This document shows positions 16,224 through 24,357 of a stretch of DNA of 27,055 nucleotides, one piece after another; the first letter of the stretch is position 1; each line of letters starts with the position of its first letter. Under the pieces are notes generated by a model. The model had not been told where the DNA came from. It worked only from the letters and a program-made list of their open reading frames with translations, and searched no databases. The position numbers were made by a program, and so were the translations under genes. Where the stretch lies: assembly GCA_964439215.1 (NCBI GenBank), contig CAYTNY010000024.1:1-27055 (forward strand), given 5' to 3'. The DNA comes from CAYTNY01 sp964439215 (lineage in GTDB: Bacteria; Oederibacteriota; PGYV01; CAYTNY01).

Positions 16224-18173
16224 ATGCGTATAAGCCGAACAATAATAATGTCTGTTTATGTTTTTCTGCTGTCTCTTCTTGCGGCGGATATTCTTTTTTC
16301 GGGGAGGGCGTTCAGCTGGTTTTATCTTCTTCCCGTTATTCTGCTTTTAACACTGTACCCCTATGTATGCGATGATATTCAAATAAAAAAAAATAATTTT
16401 CTTTATATGATTCTCTTTTTTTCGGGGATAATAACAGCGGCTTTGGGCCAGTATCTGTTTCTTGTACTGCCGCGGGATGCTTCCGCTGCCGGCAGTTTTG
16501 TGTTTTTGGCGTCGGCTTTTATGATAATAAGCGCAATAGTTCTTAAAAAGAAAGATTATTATAAGCCGGAATATCCCCGCGATAAAAGAATAGAAATTGC
16601 AGCGGCAGGGCTGCTTTTTGTAATTGCTTTTGCTTTGAGGATATATGCCATTGATAAAATACCTGTCGGGGTATGGTTTGATGAGGCGCAGAACGGCAAT
16701 GAAGTAATCAAAATGCTGAAAGAAAACAATCTGGAAGTGTTTATTCCCCGTCATACACAGATGCCGGCAATGTTTTTCTGGATTTCCGGGCTGTTTTTTA
16801 AATTATTCGGACCGGAAGTTTTTTCGCTTCGTTTTGTTTCGGTTTTTACGGGCAGTCTGAGTATTGCTGCTTTTTTCTTTCTTCTGCGCTATGTACTCGG
16901 AGATTTCAAACTTGCGCTTGCGGGAGCGTTTTTACTGGCCTTTTCCAGATGGCATATAACTTTTTCACGCGTGGGTTTTCTTGGAATGCAGACTCTTTTT
17001 ATAGAAATATTATTTGTATATTTTTATTTGAGAACAATAAAAGAAAAACGGTATTTTTACGCTGTGATGGCAGGCCTGGCCGGAGGGCTTAATCTGTATA
17101 CTTTTTCCGCCGCTAATCTTGTTCCTCTTGCCGCCGGGATGCATATGGCCTTTGTTTTTATAAAAAAACCCTCGGGATTTATCGCGGAGAAACTGCGGCC
17201 TGCGGCAGTTATGGTTCTAGTCGGCCTTATTGTATCCGGGCCGCTGCTGATATACGCTGTGAACAACTCGGAAAATGTCACGCGCAGAATAAATGATGTC
17301 GGCATCGTCAAAGATATAAAAAAAGAAAAAAGTCTTTATCCTGTATTGAAGAACATATATTCATATGCACATACTTTTCATCTGGCGGGCGATTATAACG
17401 GAAGGCATAATCTTTATAAAAAACCGCTTCTTGATATCATTTCCGGTATTCTGTTTGCGGCCGGATTTTTTGCCGCGTTTGCCGCAAGAGGAGGAGGTTT
17501 TTTTCTTGTATGGTTCCTTGTTATGATGCTGCCCGGCATACTTACAATAACAATTGAAGCTCCTCAGGCATACAGAATAATAGGCGCCATACCTCCGCTA
17601 TATATTCTTATTATGTTTGCGCTGAGGGAAACCGGATCGTTCTTATATGCGCTGAAAAAAAACACGGTTTATTTTAATGTTTTCCTGGCAGCGGCAGTGT
17701 GCTGCGCCGGGATTATAAATATAAATCAGTATTTTGTAATATATCCCAAAGAAAAGTCCGCTTTTATGGATTTTTCTCCCGGGCCGACAAACATAGCAAA
17801 ACTTATAAATGAAAAAAGCGATGATTATTACTTTTTCGTTTCCAAAGCGGATAACATGTACGGGTTTTATTCATGGGAGCAGGCAGCAATGCTGAAATTT
17901 TTGACGTATAATAAAGGAAAGTTCCGGTACATCAGCGAGGTGAATGGTATAAACCGCGGGATTACAGAGGAGAAAAAAGGCGCCGCGATTGTTGTAAGGC
18001 CATCGGATGAAGAATATATAAAGATGATAAAAGAGAGTTTCCCCCGGGCTTCAAAAGAAAAGTTTGTAAATGATTTTAATGGAGAAATAATTTTTATATG
18101 TTATTATATTAATTTCAAAGATATTCCAAAGGATGATAGAAATAATCTGATTTATATATATGGTGAGGAATAG
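16224..18173 (+). CDS. GT39/PMT-like membrane glycosyltransferase
   Basis: This 649-residue integral membrane protein has about a dozen hydrophobic segments and resembles GT39/PMT_2 (ArnT-like) transferases, which move a sugar from a lipid-phosphate donor to an acceptor outside the membrane. The key acidic pair is Asp153-Glu154 in VGVWFDEAQNGNE, in the first extracytoplasmic loop as the family requires. RHTQMPAMFFWISGLFFKLFG and a SLRFVSVFTGSL segment follow. The last 130 residues are more polar and probably lie outside. Donor and acceptor are unknown. A short AAGGTG site overlaps the polC stop. Its neighbour downstream is exported, so that protein or surface glycans are possible acceptors (inference). 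Confidence 0.75.
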   Translation: MRISRTIIMSVYVFLLSLLAADILFSGRAFSWFYLLPVILLLTLYPYVCDDIQIKKNNFLYMILFFSGIITAALGQYLFLVLPRDASAAGSFVFLASAFMIISAIVLKKKDYYKPEYPRDKRIEIAAAGLLFVIAFALRIYAIDKIPVGVWFDEAQNGNEVIKMLKENNLEVFIPRHTQMPAMFFWISGLFFKLFGPEVFSLRFVSVFTGSLSIAAFFFLLRYVLGDFKLALAGAFLLAFSRWHITFSRVGFLGMQTLFIEILFVYFYLRTIKEKRYFYAVMAGLAGGLNLYTFSAANLVPLAAGMHMAFVFIKKPSGFIAEKLRPAAVMVLVGLIVSGPLLIYAVNNSENVTRRINDVGIVKDIKKEKSLYPVLKNIYSYAHTFHLAGDYNGRHNLYKKPLLDIISGILFAAGFFAAFAARGGGFFLVWFLVMMLPGILTITIEAPQAYRIIGAIPPLYILIMFALRETGSFLYALKKNTVYFNVFLAAAVCCAGIININQYFVIYPKEKSAFMDFSPGPTNIAKLINEKSDDYYFFVSKADNMYGFYSWEQAAMLKFLTYNKGKFRYISEVNGINRGITEEKKGAAIVVRPSDEEYIKMIKESFPRASKEKFVNDFNGEIIFICYYINFKDIPKDDRNNLIYIYGEE

Positions 18174-18195
18174 CGAGAATGAAAAAGGCGGAAAA

Positions 18196-19260
18196 ATGAA
18201 AAAAACAGTTATCTTTCTGGCGGTTTTTCTGCTGGCGCAGACAATAGCCGCGGAAACAGGACCGCTGACACATAAGTTTAAGTTTTATACGGTGTCTGAA
18301 GGGAAAAAAGTGCCGGGCCGTGAACGGCCGAATTTCGGCTACCGGCTCATGAAAACATTTCCTCTGCGTGTAAAGGAGTTTACTTTTCCGGCGCCGTACA
18401 TAGATCATAATGCACTGCAGATAAAAAAGACAGCAGAAGAGGAAATTCTGACTCAAATAGCCGAATGGAGGCATAAAAACGCCTATCATATTGTAAATAC
18501 TGTTTATGATTATATAGTTAATAATATTGAGGATAGAAAGGTAATCTATGAAATAAAGGATGATTTTCATAAAATTTACTATTCCGGCGCCGGGGTCCTT
18601 AAAGAGAAAAAAGGGAGCAACCTGGAAAAATGCCGCGCAGCAGTGGCTTTGCTCCGCTATTTTACTATACCTTCAAGGATTGTGGGGTATAAAAACAGAT
18701 ATGCGGTTGAATATTTTTTAAGGCCCCTGGAAGGAGACAGCCTGTGGCACGTTATGGATTTTTCAGAGCCTATAGATAGAAAAGAAAAAATGTATATGCC
18801 TGTTGAATGGCATCCCGTTGATAAAAAAGAGCTTTTGGCGGTGCAGATTACCGCAGGAGAGGCGTCTGTTGTAAAAAAAGGAAGCAGAGAATTCTTTTTC
18901 AGCGGGAAAAGAACCCGCAGTGAAATACAGGAAATATTCAGGGGGTTTTATGAAAAAAATGCGGTGCCGGAAAGCGATTACAAAGCGGGCAGGGATTTTT
19001 ATCTTATAAGGGAAACAGAATATGAAATAACAATGAAAGATAAGTCCGGAGAAGTCAGTATAAATTTTGTCATGCCGCTGGTTAACAGGGATGTTTTTAA
19101 AAAAAGAAAAGATAAAGGGACGCTGGCAACCGGAGGTTTTTATGTCAAAACCGAAGATAAAGCGCTCGGTATAAAATTCAAAAGGGCTCACACCAGAAAA
19201 AACCCTCCGCAGCGCGGTATGGTATACCATCTGCCGGTTGTTTTTTCTGTCAAAAAATAA
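18196..19260 (+). CDS. Exported transglutaminase-like domain protein, probably degenerate
   Basis: I start at the ATG at 18196, which follows GGCGG and begins a signal peptide (MKKTVIFLAVFLLAQTIAAE); the upstream ATG at 18160 overlaps the glycosyltransferase and would hide the signal. The product is 354 residues. Residues about 135-195 look like a transglutaminase/protease core: Cys146 in LEKCRAAVALLRYFTIPSR and Asp188 in WHVMDF. The histidine expected in an HAWxE-type motif appears as Tyr169 in YAVEYFL, so catalysis is doubtful unless another histidine such as His185 serves. The rest looks like an extracellular beta-rich domain. Function unknown; it probably acts in the envelope, and its gene is the last of the long run. 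Confidence 0.65.
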   Translation: MKKTVIFLAVFLLAQTIAAETGPLTHKFKFYTVSEGKKVPGRERPNFGYRLMKTFPLRVKEFTFPAPYIDHNALQIKKTAEEEILTQIAEWRHKNAYHIVNTVYDYIVNNIEDRKVIYEIKDDFHKIYYSGAGVLKEKKGSNLEKCRAAVALLRYFTIPSRIVGYKNRYAVEYFLRPLEGDSLWHVMDFSEPIDRKEKMYMPVEWHPVDKKELLAVQITAGEASVVKKGSREFFFSGKRTRSEIQEIFRGFYEKNAVPESDYKAGRDFYLIRETEYEITMKDKSGEVSINFVMPLVNRDVFKKRKDKGTLATGGFYVKTEDKALGIKFKRAHTRKNPPQRGMVYHLPVVFSVKK

Positions 19261-19265
19261 TTCAC

Positions 19266-19294
19266 TTGAAAAACAGGCAGTATTAAGATAATAT
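19266..19294 (+). promoter_or_regulatory. Promoter of the lipoprotein gene
   Basis: TTGAAA (19266-19271), a 17-bp spacer and TAATAT (19289-19294) form a good housekeeping promoter six bases after the preceding stop codon. It is followed by AGGAGG (19308-19313), five bases before the ATG. It marks the end of the long upstream transcription unit or at least an independent start. Confidence 0.65.
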
Positions 19295-19318
19295 GATAAA
19301 AAACAGCAGGAGGACAGT

Positions 19319-19729
19319 ATGAAGCAGATAGTGCTCCTTTTAGGCTCTATAATTTTTCTTTTTACGGGATGCGGGCAGGATGTACAGCTTACTGTTTATA
19401 ATTCAACGAATGTTACCTCCGCAAATGGATGGGTATGGCTCCAAATGGCGTCTGACAGTATAGAACAGCGGCATGCCGCGACAGATAATGCTGATACTGT
19501 AGAGCAGCTTAATGAGTCAAACAGTTTTACGGTTAAAATAAAAGAGAACGAGATAGTGAATGTTCATATAGAAGGGGGCGTATATACAAGAGATTCGGAG
19601 GGCACTGTTACGGGTTCTGATGAATTTGAAGCCGATTCTTCTCCTTTTACTGTTTTTGGAGGATTCCCGGATGCGCCCAGATGGTTTGCGTCCGCAAACA
19701 AAGAGTCTGTAATCGTATTCAGAAGATAA
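19319..19729 (+). CDS. Small lipoprotein of unknown function
   Basis: This 136-residue protein begins with a lipoprotein signal: MKQ, a hydrophobic stretch and the lipobox LFTGC with Cys18 as the lipidated residue. The mature part (GQDVQLTVYNSTN...) is polar, rich in Thr, Ser and Asn, with alternating hydrophobic residues suggesting a small beta-sandwich. I recognise no family. No charged residue that would clearly signal inner-membrane retention follows the cysteine except Asp at +3. It has its own promoter and a strong ribosome site, and lies 4 nt before the phosphatase-family gene, so the two are probably cotranscribed. Confidence 0.75.
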   Translation: MKQIVLLLGSIIFLFTGCGQDVQLTVYNSTNVTSANGWVWLQMASDSIEQRHAATDNADTVEQLNESNSFTVKIKENEIVNVHIEGGVYTRDSEGTVTGSDEFEADSSPFTVFGGFPDAPRWFASANKESVIVFRR

Positions 19730-19733
19730 TTGT

Positions 19734-20528
19734 ATGAACCATGTTTTTGAAAAAATATTCAATCGTCTGAGAAAAGATATTGTCAGAGGCATATCAAAAA
19801 GAAAACTTTCAAAAAATTCCAAGGGCGATATTACCAAGTATTTTGACAAATATGCGGAAAAAAAAATAATATCCGGGCTGATGAAGTATTTTAAAAAGAG
19901 GGCATATATAATATCTGAAGAAATTTCGAAGCCTGTTCTTATAAATAAAAAATATAAAAACGATCCGTATTATATAATAATTGACCCGGTTGACGGCTCT
20001 GAAAATTATTTAAATGATATTCCGTTTGTATGTATGGGGATTTCAGTATTTGACAGCAAATTTGAACCGGTTTATGCATTTGCCGGAAATTATTATAACG
20101 GCCACTGCTATTATGCGGATGAAAGACAGGTGCGGTATAACGGCAGGCCGGCAGGGAAGGAAACTTTTGAAAAAAAATATCTTATTATGACATTTTCCGA
20201 AAAAAAACTGATTAGCGGGCGCGGTTTCAAGAATTTCATGAAAAAGTTCAAAGGTATTCGTTCAATGGGCGCAACTATAGGAGAAATAATGCTTGTTGTC
20301 AATGGAGGGGCTTCTGTTTTTGTTGATGTTAGAAACAGGCTTACGCTTGAAAATTTTGCTCCGTTTTTTCTTGCGGAAAAACATGGACTGATAAAAATGA
20401 CCGATGAAAAAGGCGGTAAAATAATTATTAAGGATATGTCTCTTTCGCGGCCCTATAATATAGTTGTTTCGCGGGGTATAAAAGGACGCAGTGAAATAAT
20501 AAAAGATCTCAAAGGAATAAATGTATAA
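19734..20528 (+). CDS. Inositol monophosphatase-family protein
   Basis: This 264-residue protein has the Mg-dependent sugar phosphatase signatures: GDITKYFD (31-38), a SEE motif with Glu62-Glu63, and DPVDGSENYL (84-93), the DPxDGTxN metal and phosphate site. In the C-terminal half, GATIGEIMLVVNGG and FVDVRNRLTLENFAP correspond to the region that usually contains WDxAAG; here Glu206 stands where Asp is expected. That is a conservative change in a metal ligand, so activity is plausible but altered specificity is possible. Candidate substrates are inositol phosphate, fructose-1,6-bisphosphate or PAP; sequence alone does not decide. There is no clear ribosome site, and translation may be coupled to the lipoprotein. 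Confidence 0.8.
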   Translation: MNHVFEKIFNRLRKDIVRGISKRKLSKNSKGDITKYFDKYAEKKIISGLMKYFKKRAYIISEEISKPVLINKKYKNDPYYIIIDPVDGSENYLNDIPFVCMGISVFDSKFEPVYAFAGNYYNGHCYYADERQVRYNGRPAGKETFEKKYLIMTFSEKKLISGRGFKNFMKKFKGIRSMGATIGEIMLVVNGGASVFVDVRNRLTLENFAPFFLAEKHGLIKMTDEKGGKIIIKDMSLSRPYNIVVSRGIKGRSEIIKDLKGINV

Positions 20529-20568
20529 ATTGCTTCTCGTCATGTTTTTTTTCAATGAATTATTTTTC

Positions 20569-20595
20569 TTGACATAACGGGATTATGTGTTAAAT
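20569..20595 (+). promoter_or_regulatory. Promoter of the PhoU-like/PiT pair
   Basis: TTGACA (20569-20574) is followed by TTAAAT (20590-20595, 15-bp spacer) or TAAATT (20591-20596, 16-bp spacer). Transcription should start near 20602. That excludes the upstream in-frame GTG at 20587 as a start codon. The rest of the gap (20529-20568) is T-rich and holds no convincing terminator or Pho-box repeats. Confidence 0.6.
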
Positions 20596-20622
20596 TCGGA
20601 AAAAATGAAAAGGAGATTAACG

Positions 20623-21303
20623 ATGATGTTTGGAATATCTGAGATTTTTGGAGAATCGCCTTTCAAGGCTCTTTATCAGCATATGCTGAAAGTAAAAGAT
20701 TGTGTTGAAAAACTTCCGGAATTAAAGGATGCTTTTATAAAAAATGATCAGAAAGAAATAACAGTGATTTTTGAAGAAATATGCAAACTGGAGCATAAAG
20801 CTGATATTGTGAAACAGCAGATAAGAAATCATCTGCCTAAAACTTATTTCATGCCTGTTGACAGGGGGGATGTCCTTAGTTTTCTTACGGCTCAGGATGC
20901 CATAGCTGATGCGGTTGAAGATGTTGCTGTCCTGCTTACCATGAGAAAGACACAAATACCGCAGGCGCTGAATGTTTTTTTTGAAGCGTTGTTTGACCGG
21001 GTTTATGAAACCTGCTGCCTTACATTTGAAGCAGGGGGTGAAATCAAACAGCTTGCAGAAACAGGCTTCGGCGGTTATGAGGCTTCAAAAGTATCGGGGC
21101 TTATAGAAAAAGTGGAAGAAAAAGAATGGCGGGCGGATAAGGCTCAGATGCGGCTGTCTAAAAAACTTTTTGAAGTTGAAGATGAAACAGATCCTGTATC
21201 AATTCTTATGATTGATAAAATAATAGTAAGACTCGGAAAAATCGCCAATAACGCGGAAACAGCCGCGGATATAATGCGGAGTATGCTGACTAAAAAAAAA
21301 TAG
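20623..21303 (+). CDS. PhoU-like DUF47 protein
   Basis: This all-helical protein of 226 residues belongs to the DUF47/PhoU-related family (TIGR00153 type), which is commonly encoded beside PiT transporters and is thought to regulate low-affinity phosphate uptake. The family pattern of two PhoU-like helical halves is visible, with metal-ligand-like acidic segments: EEICKLEHKADIVKQQI and, in the second half, EEKEWRADKAQMRL. LTAQDAIADAVEDVA also fits. I use the ATG at 20623, seven bases after AGGAG (20611-20615); the ATG at 20626 is also possible. The PiT gene follows after 23 nt. Confidence 0.88.
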   Translation: MMFGISEIFGESPFKALYQHMLKVKDCVEKLPELKDAFIKNDQKEITVIFEEICKLEHKADIVKQQIRNHLPKTYFMPVDRGDVLSFLTAQDAIADAVEDVAVLLTMRKTQIPQALNVFFEALFDRVYETCCLTFEAGGEIKQLAETGFGGYEASKVSGLIEKVEEKEWRADKAQMRLSKKLFEVEDETDPVSILMIDKIIVRLGKIANNAETAADIMRSMLTKKK

Positions 21304-21326
21304 ACTCGTAATAAGGAGAAAAACTA

Positions 21327-22574
21327 TTGTTTGGGTATGAACTGATTGTAATATTTGCGGTAATAGTGGCTTTTTACAGTGCGGTTAATATAGGCGGAAA
21401 TGATGTTGCGAATGCAATGGGAACCTCTGTTGCTTCAAAAGCGGTAACCTATAAACAGGCGGTTTTAATTGCCGCTGTATTTGAATTCGCCGGCGCTTTT
21501 TTTGTGGGATCCCACGTTACAAATACGGTCAGAAAAGAAATGATTGATCTGACTCAGTTTGTAGGGGAGCCCAGGCTTATTATTTATGGAATGACCGCTA
21601 CGCTTGTCGGAACAACAGTGTGGATGAGAATCGCAACTCATTTTGGGTGGCCGGTATCCACCACCCATTCAATTGTAGGCGCTGTTATTGGCTTTGGGAT
21701 TATAGCAAAAGGATTGGATGTTGTTCAGTGGGGAAAAGTTACGGGAATCGCCGCCAGCTGGATAATATCTCCGATATCGGGCGGCATCATGGCTTTTCTG
21801 ATATTTACATTTATAAGAAATTTTATACTTGAGGCCAAAAATCCGGTAAGAAGAACAAAGATGATAGCACCCTTTCTTGTGGCTATGGTTATTTATATTA
21901 TAATGCTGTCACTGGTTTATAAAGGGCTTGCCAATATCAACCTGGATCTTTCTTTTAAAACAGCTTCTATAATGGCTTTGGCAGGGGCCTTCCTGGGGGG
22001 GATAACCGCAAAAATTCTTATTGAAAGACACTTTAAAACCGTTAATAATGACGGTGAACTGAATTATAAGAAAGTGGAGAAGATATTTGCGGTACTTCAG
22101 ATAATCACAGCCTGTTATGTGGCTTTTGCGCATGGCGCAAATGATGTTGCCAACGCGGTCGGCCCGCTGGCGGCAATAATAACCGTAGTAAAGACAAACG
22201 AAGTTATGATGTCGGTTGCGGTTCCGATGTGGATCCTGGCATTGGGAGGCGGAGGCATAGTCTTGGGGCTGATTGTTCTCGGTACGCGGGTAATGGAAAC
22301 TATCGGAAAAAAAATAACGGAAATAGTCCCGAGCAGGGGTTTTACGGCTGAATTCGCGGCGGCAACAACGGTTCTTATATGCTCGAAAATGGGCCTGCCT
22401 GTCTCAACAACACATACAATCGTGGGAGCTGTTATAGGAGTTGGTTTTGCAAGAGGAATAGGGGCGCTGAATCTAAAGGTAATCGGCAGCATTGTGAGTT
22501 CCTGGTTTATAACACTGCCGGCCGCAATGCTTTTTACCATAATAACCTATAAGATTATATTGTTTTTTTCTTAA
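21327..22574 (+). CDS. pit: PiT-family inorganic phosphate permease
   Basis: This 415-residue protein with about 10 membrane segments is a low-affinity phosphate:cation symporter of the PiT family. The internal duplication is clear. The signature GGNDVANAMG (23-32) returns as GANDVANAVG (from about 270), and GWPVSTTHSIVGAVIG returns as GLPVSTTHTIVGAVIG. The start is TTG at 21327, with AAGGAG eight bases upstream; no in-frame ATG is near and the nearby ATG at 21337 is out of frame. With the DUF47 gene upstream it forms the usual two-gene phosphate uptake unit. It converges on the rhodanese gene. Confidence 0.95.
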   Translation: MFGYELIVIFAVIVAFYSAVNIGGNDVANAMGTSVASKAVTYKQAVLIAAVFEFAGAFFVGSHVTNTVRKEMIDLTQFVGEPRLIIYGMTATLVGTTVWMRIATHFGWPVSTTHSIVGAVIGFGIIAKGLDVVQWGKVTGIAASWIISPISGGIMAFLIFTFIRNFILEAKNPVRRTKMIAPFLVAMVIYIIMLSLVYKGLANINLDLSFKTASIMALAGAFLGGITAKILIERHFKTVNNDGELNYKKVEKIFAVLQIITACYVAFAHGANDVANAVGPLAAIITVVKTNEVMMSVAVPMWILALGGGGIVLGLIVLGTRVMETIGKKITEIVPSRGFTAEFAAATTVLICSKMGLPVSTTHTIVGAVIGVGFARGIGALNLKVIGSIVSSWFITLPAAMLFTIITYKIILFFS

Positions 22575-22587
22575 AAAAATAAGAAAA
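22566..22587. terminator. Weak A/T-only hairpin between convergent genes
   Basis: TTTTCTTA (22566-22573) pairs with TAAGAAAA (22580-22587) over six A. A T-run lies a few bases further on the plus strand. The stem is nearly all A-T, so it would be a weak bidirectional terminator for the convergent pit and rhodanese genes. Confidence 0.3.
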
Positions 22588-22594
22588 GTTGTTT

Positions 22595-23290
22595 TTAATC
22601 TGAACTTTCAACGGGATAACCCGCTTTAACCCATTCGTTCCAGCCGCCGAAAAATATGGCTATTTGTCTGTATCCTTTATCAAAAAGATTGTATGCGACT
22701 TTGTCCGAGATATGACATCCGATGCCGTTGCAGTATGTTACCAGTACTTTATCCCGCATTTTATTTTTATATTTTTCAAAGATATCCGGGAAAGCGTTTA
22801 CCTGGATGGGAACTGCGCCTTTGATGTGCCCCGAATTATAGGAATGAATATTTCTTGTATCTATAAAAAGGGCTTTTTGAGAATCAAACAGCTGTTTTGC
22901 CTCTTTTAAATTTATTTTTGGAATTTCTGTTTTCTTTTCTGCTTTTTTAAATAAATTTTTGCTTTCAGGAACCGGGGTGTTTTCGGCTGGTTGGATATTT
23001 GACGTGCTTTTTACCGCAGATGCCGGGTGGATCTTTATTTCAGATGTTTCATTTGTTTCGGGGTTTATGATTGTAATAACATCTTCGGAGGTTGCTGATT
23101 TTATGATGTTATTTTCAGCAGAAGGAGTGCTGCGGATTTTGGCTGTTGCTAAAGCCAAAGCAATAATAATAACCGCAGCCATGGAAGAAATTATAAAGGT
23201 ATTTTTTAATTGTTTTTTTGAACTGTTTTCGGATATTTTTACCGGATTTACTGTAATTAAAGGTTTTTTTTTCTTCTTTTTTGGGGGCAT
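22595..23290 (-). CDS. Membrane-anchored rhodanese-domain protein
   Basis: This 231-residue protein starts with a Lys-rich head (six consecutive Lys near the N-terminus) and has a single transmembrane helix at about 32-51. A low-complexity Ser/Thr/Pro/Glu linker leads to a rhodanese domain (about 122-228). The domain opens with INLKEAKQLFDSQKALFIDTR, has HIKGAVPIQ, and carries the persulfide-forming Cys187 in YCNGIGCHIS, with a second Cys192 in the loop. The positive head implies N-in topology, which puts the catalytic domain outside the cytoplasm. Possible roles are handling of thiosulfate or persulfide sulfur in the envelope. AGGAGG lies 11 bases upstream of the ATG. It is divergent from the MerR-GGDEF gene. 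Confidence 0.88.
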   Translation of the reverse strand: MPPKKKKKKPLITVNPVKISENSSKKQLKNTFIISSMAAVIIIALALATAKIRSTPSAENNIIKSATSEDVITIINPETNETSEIKIHPASAVKSTSNIQPAENTPVPESKNLFKKAEKKTEIPKINLKEAKQLFDSQKALFIDTRNIHSYNSGHIKGAVPIQVNAFPDIFEKYKNKMRDKVLVTYCNGIGCHISDKVAYNLFDKGYRQIAIFFGGWNEWVKAGYPVESSD

Positions 23291-23331
23291 ATATAAACTA
23301 TCCTCCTTGAAATTTTATGATTCTTATTTAT

Positions 23332-23360
23332 ATAATATTTTATTAAAAGAAAAATGTCAA
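23332..23360 (-). promoter_or_regulatory. Promoter of the rhodanese gene
   Basis: On the minus strand TTGACA (complement of 23355-23360), a 17-bp spacer and TATTAT (complement of 23332-23337) form a good promoter. Transcription should start near 23325, about 35 nt before the ATG. The -35 boxes of the two divergent promoters are 45 bp apart, so one regulator bound between them could affect both genes. Confidence 0.65.
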
Positions 23361-23405
23361 GAAAAGACTTGACCGGTTATTTTAAAACGGATTTCAAAAA
23401 TATAA

Positions 23406-23434
23406 TTGACAAAAAAACTATATATTGATATACT
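23406..23434 (+). promoter_or_regulatory. Promoter of the MerR-GGDEF gene
   Basis: TTGACA (23406-23411), a 17-bp spacer and TATACT (23429-23434) form a near-consensus promoter. Promoters activated by MerR proteins typically have a stretched 19-20-bp spacer, so this one is not the standard MerR-activated type; repression or constitutive expression is more likely. Confidence 0.7.
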
Positions 23435-23442
23435 AAAAAAAA

Positions 23443-23456
23443 TAACGTCATAGTTA
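23443..23456. promoter_or_regulatory. Dyad at the start of the MerR-GGDEF transcript
   Basis: TAAC (23443-23446) and GTTA (23453-23456) flank a 6-bp centre, with A/T-rich flanks (AAA before, CATTT after). It overlaps the expected transcription start, where a bound protein would repress. The arms are short, so this is only a candidate autoregulatory operator. Confidence 0.25.
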
Positions 23457-23484
23457 CATTTAGTTAATGAAAGAGAGGTTAAAT

Positions 23485-24357
23485 ATGAAAGAAAAACTTA
23501 TAGGAATTGGAGCTGCCGCAAAACTGAGCGGTCTTTCTGAAAGAACATTAAGGTACTGGGAGTCTTTAGGGCTTATAAAACCTGTGCGGCTGCCTTCAGG
23601 GCACAGAAAATTCAGTAAAACAATGATAAAGAAGATAATTGCGATAAAAGATATACTTGAAAAATATAATCTGCGTATAAACGATCTTATAACATCGTCA
23701 AAGTTCCTGCAGGATGATCTTTTAAAGGATAAAGTGGATACACCGGATGTTTTTGATCTGAACATAACCCTTGATTCCGAAATCTATGAACATGCAAAGA
23801 AAACAGGGAAGCTTCATCCTCTGACAGGGCTGCCTGACGCATTGTTTCTGCAGCAGGAGATAGAAAGAAGAATAGATACGGATAAAAAGATAGCAATATG
23901 CTATATAGATATGAAAGATTTTAAATATTATAACAGAAAATACGGATATGAAAAAGGCGATGGTGTTTTGAAATTTCTCGCGGGTCTTATTTATGATGTT
24001 GTGAAGGAAAACGGCGAAAAGGAAGATATAGTCGGATACAGAGGAGCGGATAATTTTGTAATACTTACATCGCATGACAGATATAATAAGATATGCACGG
24101 AGCTTATCAAGTCTTTTGACCTTCTTGTGGAGCAGCATTATGATAAAGAGGACAGGGAAAGAGGTTTTATTGTTAATCACACAAGACGGGGGGAAGAGGT
24201 AAGGACCCCTATTATGATATTGTCGGTGGGTGTAGTGTGGAATATGAAGCGCGATCTTACTCATTTTGCGGAGGTTGAGGATATTGCTTCAGAATTGAAA
24301 CAGTACGCTCAAAAATTTCCCAAAAGTGAATTTGTTGTTGATCGGAGAAGCGATTGA
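23485..24357 (+). CDS. MerR-type HTH fused to a degenerate GGDEF domain
   Basis: From the ATG at 23485 (GAGAGG six bases upstream; the in-frame ATG at 23467 precedes that site) the product is 290 residues. Residues 5-70 are a MerR winged HTH: IGIGAAAKLSGLSERTLRYWESLGLI, then PVRLPSGHRKFS. After a linker, residues about 109-285 follow the GGDEF (diguanylate cyclase) fold: HPLTGLPDALFLQQEIERR, YIDMKDFKYYNRKYGYEKGDGVLKFLA, and a signature that reads GADNF (187-191) instead of GGDEF. The second Gly and the Glu are replaced and no RxxD inhibitory site precedes it, so catalysis is unlikely; nucleotide sensing is a reasonable inference. It is probably a transcription regulator whose signal may be GTP or cyclic-di-GMP. 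Targets are unknown; the divergent rhodanese gene is the nearest candidate. Confidence 0.87.
   Translation: MKEKLIGIGAAAKLSGLSERTLRYWESLGLIKPVRLPSGHRKFSKTMIKKIIAIKDILEKYNLRINDLITSSKFLQDDLLKDKVDTPDVFDLNITLDSEIYEHAKKTGKLHPLTGLPDALFLQQEIERRIDTDKKIAICYIDMKDFKYYNRKYGYEKGDGVLKFLAGLIYDVVKENGEKEDIVGYRGADNFVILTSHDRYNKICTELIKSFDLLVEQHYDKEDRERGFIVNHTRRGEEVRTPIMILSVGVVWNMKRDLTHFAEVEDIASELKQYAQKFPKSEFVVDRRSD

Noticed and set aside
20587..20622. GTG start for the DUF47 protein
   Set aside because: It lies upstream of the predicted transcription start, and AGGAG is placed for the ATG at 20623.
22664..22909. Plus-strand ORF inside the rhodanese gene
   Set aside because: It is the complement of a clear rhodanese domain and has no family features.
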